A stretch of DNA of 64,000 bases, taken from assembly GCA_963841845.1 (NCBI GenBank), contig CAWJEG010000008.1, forward strand, positions 186,001 through 250,000. Reading direction: 5' to 3'. Source of the stretch: CAVVGZ01 sp963841845. GTDB taxonomy: Bacteria > Chloroflexota > Anaerolineae > Anaerolineales > Anaerolineaceae. Each line of letters starts with the position of its first letter. Position 1 is the stretch's first letter. The notes under the pieces are model-generated. The model did not search any database. It was not told the origin of the DNA and saw only the letters and a program-made list of their open reading frames with translations. The position numbers were made by a program, and so were the translations under genes. Positions 17,474 through 26,852 of the stretch are shown in pieces.

Positions 17474-18731
17474 TTATTCCAAATCTTTTATGGCAGCCGG
17501 GGCGGGTTGAACTGGGTGGGAATAATCAGCCTCATTTTGCGGAGCCAACCGTTTTAAACTGAGGAAATAGGAAACCAGCAGAACCACCGCGGCGCTCAAG
17601 TAAGGCAGCTTGGGATTAATATCAAAGGTATAACCTGCCCATAGGGGTCCAATAATGCGGCCGACACTCATGAAGGCATTGTTTAACCCCATGGCAACAC
17701 CCTGACCTTGATCTGCTTTTTTGGAGATCTCGGATGAAACCGCCGGACGCAGCATGGAATTGCTCAATACAAATAACCCCACGGTAATCATCACCGTGGC
17801 ATAGTTGTATGCAAACAACATCATGATAAAGCTGATTGAACTGGCAATGAGCGATGCCAGGATTATTTTATTTTCTCCCCAGCGGCGGGTGGACGGTCCG
17901 GTAGCGATTCCCTGGACAACAGCTGATATCAATCCAATCATGGTGAAAATTAAGCCGACATCCTTTGGCCCATAACCATATTGGTGTGAGGCGTAAAGCC
18001 CAAAGATGCCTTCGAAATTAGCCATGGCAAAGTTTATTAAAAACGCCAGGAAAAAAAGGAATCCGAGCGGTCCATAGAGTGATCTCCACATCACGCCAAG
18101 CTGGGGACCCCTGAAATGAACCCCGGAGATTCGATTCTCGGCGTGGCAATGATTCCGGCAGGACCACGATAATGAAAATAAGAGACAGGACAGAAAGCGC
18201 AGAGGCGAAAAAGAAAGGGGCTGAGAGCGAGGCTGAGGCAAACCACCCGCCGAGACCGGGTCCAAGGACCATTCCCATACCCATTGCAGCACCGATGATA
18301 CCCATACCCCCGCTGCGGCTTTTTTCATCCGTGCTGTCTCCAATGTATGCCATGGCGGTCGGCAGGGTAGCAGAACTGAGAATACCAGCCAGGGCACGTG
18401 AGACAAGCAGCATCCAGAATTGGGTAGAAAGACCCATCATCAGCAGGGAAAGCCCGTTTCCAAAGGCACCAATCATAAGAACCGGCTTTCTGCCTATGCG
18501 GTCTGATAAAGTGCCCCAGATTGGGGAGAAAATAAATTGACCAATGCTGAAGATGGCCATCATTAATCCCAGGTCTTTACCGGTAGCGCCAAATGATTCC
18601 ACATAAAAGGGGATGATCGGGATCACGATGCCAAATCCCAGCATGACCACCACCATGGTGAAGAATAAAATGGCAATATTTTTTCTGCTGTTCAAATACA
18701 CTCTCCAAACTAATTTTAAGTCCGCAGGCAT
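17474..18731 (-). CDS. MFS drug/proton antiporter (DHA1/TetA-like), frameshifted
   Basis: A 12-helix major facilitator read in two overlapping frames: N-terminal part 18731 to about 18150, C-terminal part about 18145 to 17474. The first half has GFGIVIPIIPFYVESFG, the loop 2-3 motif GTLSDRIGRKPVL and LVSRALAGILSSATLPTAMAYIGD with motif C-like GPGLGGWF. The second half continues with LYGPLGFLFFLAFL and GLNNAFMSVGRIIGPLWAG. Removing one C from CCACGCC near 18142 restores LPAENRISG and a single ~415-aa frame. The pattern matches six other +1 breaks in the window, so a sequence error is more likely than decay. The substrate is unknown; homologues export small drugs. Confidence 0.75.
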
Positions 18732-18831
18732 TTCCCAGGAAGATTCAAGAGGTAAGGAGTTGCTGCCTGGTCAATGAACTTTATTATGGCTGGTTTTTCA
18801 TGCGGAAAGGCTATTTATACTACATTACCGG

Positions 18832-19668
18832 TTAACCGTTGCGGTGCAGTTTCCCGGTGTGTTTTGCATACCTTTCTGCCCGCCCAAATACCCACATACC
18901 CAGGGGAATCAGGACAATTCCCAGGAGGATGACAGGCCAGATTTGATCCCAGAGCTGGTCAGTAGGTGTGCCCTCCAGGAGAGCCTGGCGGGCTCCCTCC
19001 AGAACATAGGTTGCCGGGCTGAATTTGGATAACCGTTCAAGGAAATCCGGAAGCACTTCGACGGGGTAATAGACCCCGGAGATCAGCAGCAGGATGGCGA
19101 TGATAACATGGGTCATCTGTGCACCGCGTTCCGGGAACAGCAGCGGCAGGGAGGATGCCATGATGCTGATACCGACAAACGAGAAACTGCCGCTGAGAAT
19201 CATAACCAATCCACCTGCAAGATTTGCCTGACTCATATCGAGTTCAAATATCATGGTGGTTACGACCAGGATAATCGAGGTAAATATGAGGGAGTATGTG
19301 ATGGCGAAGACGGTCTGCCCGGCAACATGCACAATGCGCCTGACCGGTGCCATAAGGGTATATTCGATGGTTCCTTCCCAGCGTTCGATACTAATTAATT
19401 CCGTGATCCAGATGAAGATGATGGAGAGAAATCTCCAAACAAGGGTGCCTATCAGTAAATAAAGGACAATATACTCGGTATCTGAAGGCTTGACCTGACC
19501 GATCGCTTCCATGCCAAGGCCGATGAAACTTACCGCCATACAATCTGCAACGGAGTACACCAGCCAGACCAGCTCCCAGGTCCAGTACCGTTTTACCAGG
19601 TTGGCATTGCGTTCAACAAATGCGTAGGAAGCGCGAAATTGGTGGGTGAGGGTTGACATATTGTTCAT
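18832..19668 (-). CDS. ABC-2 type transporter permease
   Basis: A 278-aa integral membrane protein with about six predicted helices of the ABC2_membrane type (DrrB/NodJ-like). Characteristic parts are the amphipathic coupling region WEGTIEYTLMAPVRR, the central hydrophobic helices, and GVYYPVEVLPDFLERLSKFSPATYVLEGAR near the C-terminus. It lies 9 bases after the ATPase gene and is co-transcribed with it; together they form an exporter of drugs, polysaccharide or lipid. The substrate cannot be told from sequence. Confidence 0.85.
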   Translation of the reverse strand: MNNMSTLTHQFRASYAFVERNANLVKRYWTWELVWLVYSVADCMAVSFIGLGMEAIGQVKPSDTEYIVLYLLIGTLVWRFLSIIFIWITELISIERWEGTIEYTLMAPVRRIVHVAGQTVFAITYSLIFTSIILVVTTMIFELDMSQANLAGGLVMILSGSFSFVGISIMASSLPLLFPERGAQMTHVIIAILLLISGVYYPVEVLPDFLERLSKFSPATYVLEGARQALLEGTPTDQLWDQIWPVILLGIVLIPLGMWVFGRAERYAKHTGKLHRNG

Positions 19669-19677
19669 TCCATTTCT

Positions 19678-20565
19678 TTAGACAGGCTCATCGGCTTCGG
19701 TAACCAGCTGCTTGCCGGTAAGTTCCAGGAAAACATCTTCGAGGGTTACTACGCGCTGCTCAGCGATTTGGGTCTTTTGTTTCAAGGATAGCGGGGTGTC
19801 AAGTGCAACAACCTTCCCGTTATCCATAATCGCCACACGGTCACAGAGGATATCCGCTTCGTTCATATCATGGGTTGTCAGCAGGATGGTCGTTCCAAAT
19901 TCCTGGCGCAGCTCCCGGACAATTTGCTGGACTTCCCGCTTGGAGCGCGGGTCCAAACCGGTGGTGGGTTCATCCAGCAGGAGCAGCCTGGGCTTGGACA
20001 GCAGGGCGCGGGCAATGGCAACTTTTTGCTGCATGCCGCGTGACATTTCATCCATGGGATGATTGGTTGAATACGAGTTTAATCCCAGCCGGGTGAGTAT
20101 CTCCACCACTTCCTTGCGGGTTTTCTTGCCATCCAATCCATACAGGCGCGCCCCAAACAGCAGGTTTTCCATTGGCGAGAGTTTTTTGAAGAATGAAGCT
20201 TCCACCGAGACCCTGTTGATCAGTCCCTGGACCTTCAAAGACTGCTGCACAACATCCAACCCGAAAACCTTTATTTGCCCGGAATCGGGCAGCAGGAGCG
20301 TGGATATCAGCCGGATGAGGGTGGATTTCCCGCCCCCATTAGGACCCAAAACACCGAAGATCTCTCCTTCGGCCATTTCAAACGATACCCGGTCAACAGC
20401 AATGATAAACCGGCTGTTGTCAGCGCTGGAGGTTGGCAGCTTGTGAATATTTTTCTTCCTGGAATATCCGTCACCCTTGAACAAATGCAATAAAGTCTGC
20501 CAGCTGGAGGCATCCTTTTTATTAAATTTTTTTACAACATCTTCAATTTGCAGGGCTTGACTCAT
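19678..20565 (-). CDS. ABC transporter ATP-binding protein (DrrA/CcmA type)
   Basis: A 295-aa nucleotide-binding subunit. Walker A is GPNGGGKST, a Gly-Gly variant of the usual GxGKST spacing. The signature is MSRGMQQKVAIARALL, Walker B is LLLLDEPTTGLDP, and the switch histidine is in LLTTHDMNE. A ~45-residue N-terminal insert before the first beta strand (KNIHKLPTSSADNS) is polar. The permease partner follows 9 bases downstream. It powers export by the ABC-2 permease. ATPase identity is certain; the exported molecule is unknown. Confidence 0.9.
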   Translation of the reverse strand: MSQALQIEDVVKKFNKKDASSWQTLLHLFKGDGYSRKKNIHKLPTSSADNSRFIIAVDRVSFEMAEGEIFGVLGPNGGGKSTLIRLISTLLLPDSGQIKVFGLDVVQQSLKVQGLINRVSVEASFFKKLSPMENLLFGARLYGLDGKKTRKEVVEILTRLGLNSYSTNHPMDEMSRGMQQKVAIARALLSKPRLLLLDEPTTGLDPRSKREVQQIVRELRQEFGTTILLTTHDMNEADILCDRVAIMDNGKVVALDTPLSLKQKTQIAEQRVVTLEDVFLELTGKQLVTEADEPV

Positions 20566-20636
20566 TTGCTTTTACCATACGGATGCTGCTCGATAATTTT
20601 CCTTGTTAAATATAAGAACGGTTGGACTAACTCCGT

Positions 20637-21900
20637 TCAGCTGATCAGGAGGAACTCTTCTTCCCTTTTTCCAATGTAAAACACCTGATCATCATGATAA
20701 GCGATGACCTGTTCCAGGAAAATGTTGATATCCTGACCCCATTCCGGAAGGTACTGCCTGGTAAATAATTCCAGGGCATAGCATGTGTTATTGTGAACAG
20801 GTAATTCACCCCTGCCGGGAATGAATTTCTGCTGGTCCCATAATCCAAAAATCGGCCCCGCTCCATGAACATGGAAGCCGATCGGATGGGCATACAGATC
20901 AGCCTGGATGCCGGCCTGGGCTGCTTCCTGCTTGGAATCGGAAAAAACCTGGTTGCCGGTTTTGCCTTCCCGCAGATTGCGGCAGACGATGTCCTGGAAT
21001 TTGTGACAATTTTCCAAAGCTTTCCGCATCCCATCCGGGGCGGATTTTTCTCCCCGTTTGAGCACATAGGCCATTTTTTGGGTATCGGTATTCAATCCAA
21101 GGTATTGGAGCCCAACATCACAGCGCAGCAGATCTCCCGGGAGGATTAGCGTATCACCGATCTTGGTTTCGGTCTGTCCCCGGCGCTGTAAATCTACATC
21201 CGGTTTAAAATTGGTAGCTGAGGCTCAATTGATGGATTGTTTCGATAAATTGCCACTCCACATCGGTGGTTGTGGTCACACCGGGGAGGATGGTTGCTCC
21301 AGAAAACATCTGGTCGATTACAGCATCCATGATGCCATTGATCCCCGGGTAGGCATCCAGCTCTTCCGGCAAACGTGTTTCCAGCCACCTCACACCCAGC
21401 TGTTCTGCGCTGACCACCCGGCTGGCATACTCTGTTCCGATGGCATCCAGGACATGCTGGTATAAAACAGAGCTGATGCCATCCACCAGGGCGACGTTTT
21501 CAGAGAAATTCAAGCCTATCCTGTGTGGATCTTTCTGGCGGATAATTCTGCCAAGACACTCCCACTGGGTTTCGTTGCCTTTATCCCAGACCGGCTTGTA
21601 GAAGGGCAGCAAAGCCCCGCTTTGGCTGGAATAGATATTGAGACAATCAACCGAACCATTGTTTTCCAGGGAAAAGATCAGGCCTGACAGCCGGGAAGCG
21701 TTCTGGAACGGGGCCGGGAACAGGGAGTACATGAGAGGGTCCTCGTTAAATTCCCGCCCGATGATGATCCACAGGTCGATGCCTGTTTCCTGCATGATTT
21801 GGGGAAGGATTTGCTCCAGGCGCCTGGCGAGCCACTGGTTTCTGATGTTTACCTGTTGGCGGGGGGGCAGGATTTTATGCTTGATACTATCCACATACAT
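20637..21900 (-). CDS. M24 family Xaa-Pro aminopeptidase-like protein, frameshifted
   Basis: A creatinase/prolidase-fold protein of about 420 aa split in two frames. The N-terminal domain runs from 21900 (MYVDSIKHK; contains TGIDLWIIIGREFNEDP) to LSLSYQF near 21212. The catalytic domain continues in another frame as KPDVDLQRRG...GDTLILPGDLLRCDVGLQYLGLNTDTQ. The break is one extra T in CAATTTTAAACC at about 21207-21216; removing it gives the uninterrupted family sequence. Visible metal-ligand regions are CDVG...NTDTQ, HPIGFHVHGAG and ALELFT; some ligands of canonical M24 enzymes look substituted, so peptidase activity is uncertain. It ends at 20637, 70 bases before the ABC genes. Confidence 0.72.
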
Positions 21901-22253
21901 AATGAATGCTCCAATTTTAAGAATTTTTTGATTGGCTTTGGGGTTAATAAAAAATTAGACATGTTTTAGGGCGGAACAATTATTTGGGGGAAGGTATCAG
22001 TGGAAAGCACCGTCCGGGGGACATTCTAATATATATATTCTTCACTTCAGAATGATATCACTGAAGAGCTCTTAATAAACAAGATATCCGGGTCCCGGAT
22101 TATGCCTGGCTTCCCTGGTTTATTAGTATTGGAAAACAGATTTGGATATTATGAAATCAAACCCCCAATGCCCATTGACATAATTACATATTAACGATAA
22201 TATTTATCTAAATACTATCCCCCCCCAGGGGGTGGGAGTACAGGAGTGGAGCC
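21901..22253. other. Divergent intergenic region between M24 gene and copper operon
   Basis: About 350 AT-rich bases that should hold both divergent promoters. The only recognisable site is the GC-rich palindrome at 22213-22240 in front of csoR. No further gene seen. Confidence 0.45.
22213..22240 (+). promoter_or_regulatory. CsoR-type operator
   Basis: An interrupted palindrome TACT..CCCCC-ccca-GGGGG..AGTA lies 13 bases before the csoR start. CsoR-family repressors bind GC-rich pseudo-palindromes of the type TACCCC..GGGGTA (family knowledge). Position and sequence fit autoregulation and Cu(I)-dependent control of the downstream genes. Confidence 0.7.
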
Positions 22254-22526
22254 ATGCACGATCATGCGGAAACGATCCAGAGATTGAAAATTGCCGAAGG
22301 GCACCTGCGCGGGATCCAGAAAATGCTGGATGAAGACCAGTACTGCATCGACATCATCCGCCAGATCCAGGCTGTACAGGCATCCCTCAATAAAATCAAT
22401 TCAAAAATCCTGGAACAGCATTTAAATTCCTGCGTGGTCACGGCGGTGAGGGGGGAACTGGCGGAGGAGCGGGAAAAAGTCCTGAAGGAAATAGGCCTTG
22501 TTTTTGAGGCATCCATGAAAGTTTAG
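22254..22526 (+). CDS. csoR: CsoR-family copper-sensing repressor
   Basis: A 90-aa all-helical metal-sensitive repressor (DUF156). The Cu(I) ligands of true CsoR proteins are present as Cys-His-Cys: Cys in DQYCIDI, His and Cys in LEQHLNSCV. This separates it from formaldehyde-sensing FrmR and nickel-sensing RcnR relatives. A GGAG lies upstream of the ATG. It sits directly behind a matching operator and is followed by copZ-like and copA genes, so it probably represses the whole group until Cu(I) binds. Confidence 0.9.
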   Translation: MHDHAETIQRLKIAEGHLRGIQKMLDEDQYCIDIIRQIQAVQASLNKINSKILEQHLNSCVVTAVRGELAEEREKVLKEIGLVFEASMKV

Positions 22527-22551
22527 CATCCAAAATTAAAGGAGAAGTTCA

Positions 22552-22761
22552 ATGACAACAGTATCTTATAAAATCCCAAGTATATCCTGCAATCACTGTG
22601 TTCACACGATCAAGATGGAAGTGGGAGAGATTGAAGGTGTGCAGTCTGTAAATGCCAGTGCGGAGACAAAGATGGTTACCATTGATTTTGTTCCGCCGGC
22701 AACTGAGGAAAAGATCCGGAATATACTCGTCGAAATTAATTATGCACCGGAGTCCCAGTAA
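22552..22761 (+). CDS. copZ: CopZ-like copper chaperone (HMA domain)
   Basis: A 69-aa single heavy-metal-associated domain with ferredoxin-like fold. The Cu(I)-binding loop is SCNHCVHTI (CxxC), followed by the usual VNASAETKMVTIDF strands. GGAG precedes the start, 25 bases after csoR. It would deliver Cu(I) to the CopA ATPase encoded 400 bases downstream and perhaps to CsoR. Confidence 0.88.
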   Translation: MTTVSYKIPSISCNHCVHTIKMEVGEIEGVQSVNASAETKMVTIDFVPPATEEKIRNILVEINYAPESQ

Positions 22762-23165
22762 AATATTTTGAGATTTGAGGCTTAATTGTGTTTATCCGGA
22801 TCCTGTGGAAACCTGGTAAACGTTCTCTTTAATAGCTGCCTGCCGGGTATATTGTTGGCTTTACAGCCCTCCTGTTGGTAATCTTAAGAGATAATCCCGC
22901 TGGAGATAAAACATGGCTCGCCAACCACAGAAGCGTAAAAAAACGGTGAAAGTCATCCATATTCAATACCGGGCTTTTATCGTCCCTGGCATCGTATTTC
23001 TGGTGGAGGTTCCCTTGTTTGTCATCCTTAACAGATAATAAAAGCAATCCAACGGGTACGGAAAACACATCCGGGTAATCTGCAATTGACGATTTGATTG
23101 GTAGATAATCTCATTGATGTTGGTGAGAAATTGAAATTGTTGGTATTTGAGAGTAGAGAGGAAAG
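22762..23165. other. Intergenic stretch in the copper operon
   Basis: About 400 bases between copZ and copA, unusually long for this operon. It contains one candidate small ORF at 22913-23038, listed separately. No terminator hairpin or other gene was recognised. Confidence 0.4.
22913..23038 (+). CDS. Candidate 41-aa membrane microprotein in the copper operon
   Basis: ATG with GGAG 7 bases upstream, ending in tandem TAATAA. The product has a strongly basic N-terminus (RQPQKRKKTVK) followed by a ~19-residue hydrophobic segment (AFIVPGIVFLVEVPLFVIL) with one Glu and two Pro. This is the layout of a one-pass small membrane protein. Its position between copper chaperone and copper ATPase suggests co-expression. 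No family is recognised, and chance ORFs of this length are common, so support is modest. Confidence 0.35.
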   Translation: MARQPQKRKKTVKVIHIQYRAFIVPGIVFLVEVPLFVILNR

Positions 23166-25601
23166 ATGGCTGAAAACAGACATTTAACACTGCCGGTTAC
23201 CGGTATGACTTGTGCGAACTGTGTCGTCACTGTAGAACGAAGTTTGAAGAAGGTGGATGGCGTCAAGCAGGCTACCGTCAATCTTTCCTCAGAACGGGCC
23301 ACCGTGGAGTTTGATCCGCAGCTGGCGCATCTGGAAGATTTTATGGCGCGCATCGACCGGGCAGGTTATGGAGTGGCTACAGCAAATGCAGAATTTGCCA
23401 TACGACATATGAGCGATGGATCGGATGCGCGCCGGGTGGAGAAAAACCTCAAAGAGCTTGAGGGAGTTCTGCAAGCTTCCGTAAATCTGGTAAGCGAAAA
23501 GGCAAGCGTGAGTTATATCCCAACCGTGGTGAGCCAATCTGAAATACGTCAGGCGATTCGCAAGGCAGGCTTTGAAACGATTGTGGAAGGTTCGAGCGAT
23601 GTCGATAAAGAAGCAGAAGCCCGCCAGGCGGAAATTGATGAACAAAGACATCTGCTGAAGGTTGGTCTCCTTTTCACCGTGCCGCTTTTCTTGCTGTCGA
23701 TGGCTCGTGATCTGGGACTGCTTCCGATGGCCTGGGCACACGCAGAATGGTTTAACTGGCTGCTGCTTGCCCTGGCTACCCCCGTACAATTCTATGTGGG
23801 GCGCCAGTATTACACGGGAGCTTATAAGGCATTGCGTAACGGATCCGCTAATATGGATGTTTTAATTGCCATGGGGTCGTCTGCCGCCTATTTCTATTCC
23901 CTGGCGATTGTCTTGGGATTTCTCGAAGGGCACGTATATTTTGAGACTTCAGCGGTGATCATCACCTTGATCAAGGTTGGCAAATACCTCGAAGTAAAAG
24001 CGAAAGGTCGAACCAGCGAGGCTATCAAAAAGCTGATGGGTTTACAGGCAAAAACCGCCACTGTCATCCGTGCCGGTAAAGAAGAGCAAATTGCGGTTGA
24101 GGATGTGCAAACTGGTGATATTGTACTGGTGCGGCCCGGTGAAAAAATCCCGGTTGATGGGGTTGTTATCGAGGGGCGTTCCATGGCAGATGAATCCATG
24201 CTGACCGGTGAATCGATGCCAGTTGAAAAAAGACCGGGAAGTGATGTTATCGGCGCCACGCTTAACAAACAAGGGCTGCTTAAGTTTGAGGCAACAAAGG
24301 TGGGTAAGGAGACGGCTTTAGCCCAGATTATCCGCCTCGTGGAGGATGCCCAGGGAAGCAAAGCGCCCATACAAAAATTGGTGGACCAAATCTCGGCAAT
24401 ATTTGTACCTGTGGTGATTGCCATCGCCTTACTGACTTTCCTGGTATGGTACTACTTGATCCCCCTACCGGTCAATTCCGAAGTTGACCTATTTACCCGG
24501 GCATTAATTAATATGGTTGCCGTCCTGGTTATTGCATGTCCATGTGCCATGGGATTGGCAACACCAACAGCTGTCATGGTAGGGACGGGCAAAGGAGCTG
24601 AGATGGGGATATTAATAAAGTCGGGGGAGGCTCTGGAGCGAGCTGGAAGATTATCAACAATTGTGCTGGATAAAACTGGAACAATAACCCGCGGTAGACC
24701 GGCGGTAACAGATATTGTAACCACTCCCAATTTCCCCGGGGGGGATATGGAACTGCTCCGGCTGGCAGCCTCGGTTGAAAAAGGGAGCGAACACCCTTTA
24801 GGTGAAGCCATTGTCGCTGAAGCGGGTGAACGACAGCTTGTCCTCAGTGATCCACAAGGTTTTCAAAGCGAATCCGGATACGGGGTCTCGGCCGAAATTG
24901 ACCAACAAAAAGTTATCATTGGGAACCAGCGCATGTTCGATAACCTGGATATCCTATCGAACGGTCTGGATAACGCAGTAGAAAGACTGCAAAAGGAAGG
25001 GAAAACAGCTATCCTGGTGGCTGTGGATAACCAGGTGGTAGGAATTATAGCAGTGGCAGATACGGTTAAAGATGAAGCACTCCAGGCGGTTAAGCAGCTG
25101 GGTGATATGGGGTTGGAAGTGGTGATGATAACCGGTGATAACTGGCAAACCGCTCAGGCTGTTGCCAGGAATGTAAATGTTGAAAAAGTTCTCGCTGAAG
25201 TGCTGCCAGGGGATAAGGCAAAAGAAGTAAAAAAACTCCAGGAGAATGGGATGGTGGTGGCCATGGTTGGTGATGGAATCAACGATGCACCTGCGCTGGC
25301 ACAGGCAGATGTGGGGCTGGCTATTGGCACGGGAACGGATGTAGCCATTGCTTCTGCCCCAATCGTTTTAATTAGCGGTGACCTGCGGGGGGTACCGAAT
25401 GCAATCGGGTTATCCAGAAAAACCCTGCGAACGATTAAGCAAAACCTGTTCTGGGCATTTTTTTACAATATTCTCTTAATCCCGGCAGCAGCGGCAGGGC
25501 TTCTCAATCCGATGCTGGCAGCCGGTGCGATGGCTTTCAGCAGTGTATTTGTGGTCAGTAATAGTTTGCGCTTGCGGAACTATTCAAAAAAATTGAATTA
25601 G
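23166..25601 (+). CDS. copA: Cu(I)-exporting P1B-type ATPase
   Basis: An 811-aa copper-transporting P-type ATPase of the cytoplasmic membrane. The first N-terminal HMA domain has GMTCANC; the second keeps the fold but lost CxxC (HMSDGSDARRVEK), so only one site can bind metal. Next come two helices, the A-domain with LTGES, the transmembrane metal site CPC in VIACPCAMGLATPTAVM (~residue 460), the phosphorylation motif DKTGT (~502), SEHPLG in the N domain, GDGINDAPALAQADVG, and the terminal helices. GAGGAAAG precedes the ATG. Together with CsoR and CopZ it makes a complete Cu(I) efflux system. Confidence 0.95.
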   Translation: MAENRHLTLPVTGMTCANCVVTVERSLKKVDGVKQATVNLSSERATVEFDPQLAHLEDFMARIDRAGYGVATANAEFAIRHMSDGSDARRVEKNLKELEGVLQASVNLVSEKASVSYIPTVVSQSEIRQAIRKAGFETIVEGSSDVDKEAEARQAEIDEQRHLLKVGLLFTVPLFLLSMARDLGLLPMAWAHAEWFNWLLLALATPVQFYVGRQYYTGAYKALRNGSANMDVLIAMGSSAAYFYSLAIVLGFLEGHVYFETSAVIITLIKVGKYLEVKAKGRTSEAIKKLMGLQAKTATVIRAGKEEQIAVEDVQTGDIVLVRPGEKIPVDGVVIEGRSMADESMLTGESMPVEKRPGSDVIGATLNKQGLLKFEATKVGKETALAQIIRLVEDAQGSKAPIQKLVDQISAIFVPVVIAIALLTFLVWYYLIPLPVNSEVDLFTRALINMVAVLVIACPCAMGLATPTAVMVGTGKGAEMGILIKSGEALERAGRLSTIVLDKTGTITRGRPAVTDIVTTPNFPGGDMELLRLAASVEKGSEHPLGEAIVAEAGERQLVLSDPQGFQSESGYGVSAEIDQQKVIIGNQRMFDNLDILSNGLDNAVERLQKEGKTAILVAVDNQVVGIIAVADTVKDEALQAVKQLGDMGLEVVMITGDNWQTAQAVARNVNVEKVLAEVLPGDKAKEVKKLQENGMVVAMVGDGINDAPALAQADVGLAIGTGTDVAIASAPIVLISGDLRGVPNAIGLSRKTLRTIKQNLFWAFFYNILLIPAAAAGLLNPMLAAGAMAFSSVFVVSNSLRLRNYSKKLN

Positions 25602-25614
25602 TTTACGTGTAATA

Positions 25615-25649
25615 AAAAACAGCATGTGCCATTATCCATGCTGTTTTTT
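25615..25649. terminator. Bidirectional terminator between copA and rplL
   Basis: A 13-bp stem AAAAAACAGCATG / CATGCTGTTTTTT with a 9-base loop, A-rich on one side and T-rich on the other. It can end transcription of copA (+) and of the ribosomal operon (-). Confidence 0.85.
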
Positions 25650-25673
25650 ATTATTATTGTTTTGTATTTACTG

Positions 25674-26054
25674 CTATACCAATTTAATTACAGCACCGGC
25701 TGCTTCAAGCTTTGATTTTGCATCTTCAGCGGCTTCTTTGCCTACGGCGGTGAGAACTTTGGATTCAGCGGTCTCTGCCATATTCTTAGCCTCAACCAGG
25801 CCAAGATTGGTGAGCTGGCGGATGACTTTGATCACTTCAATTTTCTTGGGACCGGTCTCTTTAATGACAACATCAAACTCGGTCTGTTCTTCTACAGGTT
25901 CTGCGGCAGCTGCTGCGGGACCACCCATGGCGGCAACAGCAACCGGGGCAGCGGCGGAAACGCCCCACTTATCTTCCAACATTTTTACAAGTTCAGCAGC
26001 TTCCAACACAGTCAATTCGCCTAACTCTTTTACTAATTTTTCGATATCAGCCAT
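25674..26054 (-). CDS. rplL: 50S ribosomal protein L7/L12
   Basis: A 126-aa stalk protein. It has the N-terminal dimerisation segment KLVKELGELTVLEAAELVK, an Ala-rich hinge (AAAAPVAVAAMGG) and the C-terminal factor-binding domain with EKTEF-like QTEFDVV, IKVIRQ and GLVEAKNMAE. AGGAG lies 6 bases before the ATG. Last gene of the secE-nusG-rplKAJL string and followed by a strong terminator. Confidence 0.96.
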   Translation of the reverse strand: MADIEKLVKELGELTVLEAAELVKMLEDKWGVSAAAPVAVAAMGGPAAAAAEPVEEQTEFDVVIKETGPKKIEVIKVIRQLTNLGLVEAKNMAETAESKVLTAVGKEAAEDAKSKLEAAGAVIKLV

Positions 26055-26131
26055 TTCTTACTCCTATACTCTTTCTTTCTCATATATATTTAGCTGGATA
26101 ATTCACATTATCCGGTTTATTTTTTCGATTG

Positions 26132-26665
26132 TCATGCCTGGGTTGGTGCGGCTTCTTTCTCGGAATAGGCTTTAATGACAGCAGCTACCATACGGGATGG
26201 TTCTGCAATTGTACGGACCAGTTTACTGGCGGGTGCCAGAATTGTACCGAGCAGTGTTGCACGCATAACAGGCAGCGGGGGAAGCTTGCCAAGGGTTTTG
26301 ATCTGATCGACTGAGAGGAGTTTTCCATCCATGAAACCGTATTTCAAGGATAAAAATTCCGATTTCTCCGTTACCTCGTCCAGCACCTTAGCCATAGCGG
26401 GGATATCGTCGAAGGCAAATCCTGCCAGAGAACTTCCTTTGATTTCCCCTTCAAACTTTATCTTTGCGTTTGTTAATGCCCGCTCCATCAGCGTGTTTTT
26501 GACCACGTGCGCCTGTCCGCCGACATCCCGGATTTTTGCGCGCACATCATTGATATCTTTCATGGATAAGCGAGAATACTCCACCAGAAAGACGGCGTGG
26601 CTTTCCTTTAACCACTGCTCATATTGAGCCTGCATATCCTGTTTAGCATTTTTTGAAAAGGCCAA
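26132..26665 (-). CDS. rplJ: 50S ribosomal protein L10
   Basis: A 177-aa stalk base protein that binds 23S rRNA and anchors L7/L12 dimers. Conserved parts include VEYSRLSMKDINDVRAKIR, HVVKNTLMERAL and ATLLGTILAPASKLVRTI. The frame starts at TTG (MAFSKNAK) with AAAGGAGG about 11 bases upstream; no better ATG is available. A hairpin with a T tract in its leader suggests attenuation or L10 autoregulation. Confidence 0.95.
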   Translation of the reverse strand: MAFSKNAKQDMQAQYEQWLKESHAVFLVEYSRLSMKDINDVRAKIRDVGGQAHVVKNTLMERALTNAKIKFEGEIKGSSLAGFAFDDIPAMAKVLDEVTEKSEFLSLKYGFMDGKLLSVDQIKTLGKLPPLPVMRATLLGTILAPASKLVRTIAEPSRMVAAVIKAYSEKEAAPTQA

Positions 26666-26697
26666 TGCGTTTCTTACCTCCTTTCTCTTGAAAATAA

Positions 26698-26735
26698 AAA
26701 AAAGTCTTTACCAGTTTGCCGGCAAAGACTTTTTA
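26698..26735 (-). terminator. Terminator-like hairpin in the rplJ leader
   Basis: On the - strand, AAAAAGTCTTTGCC pairs with GGTAAAGACTTTTT around a short loop and is followed by eight T's. It lies between rplA and rplJ, about 35-70 bases before the rplJ start. Partial termination here would adjust L10/L12 relative to L11/L1; whether L10 binds this leader cannot be seen. Confidence 0.7.
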
Positions 26736-26852
26736 TAATCCACATGGGACCTGGAAAAAAAACTTCCATTTGTCTTCACCTCAGCGGGATATTGAGCCTG
26801 ACGGCACCGGCTATCTCTGGTGATTATCTAACTTCAAAATTATATCATAGTT

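Noticed and set aside
25624..26175. 183-codon open frame on the + strand opposite rplL/rplJ
   Set aside because: It is a Ser/Ala-rich shadow of two certain ribosomal genes and runs through a terminator at its start.
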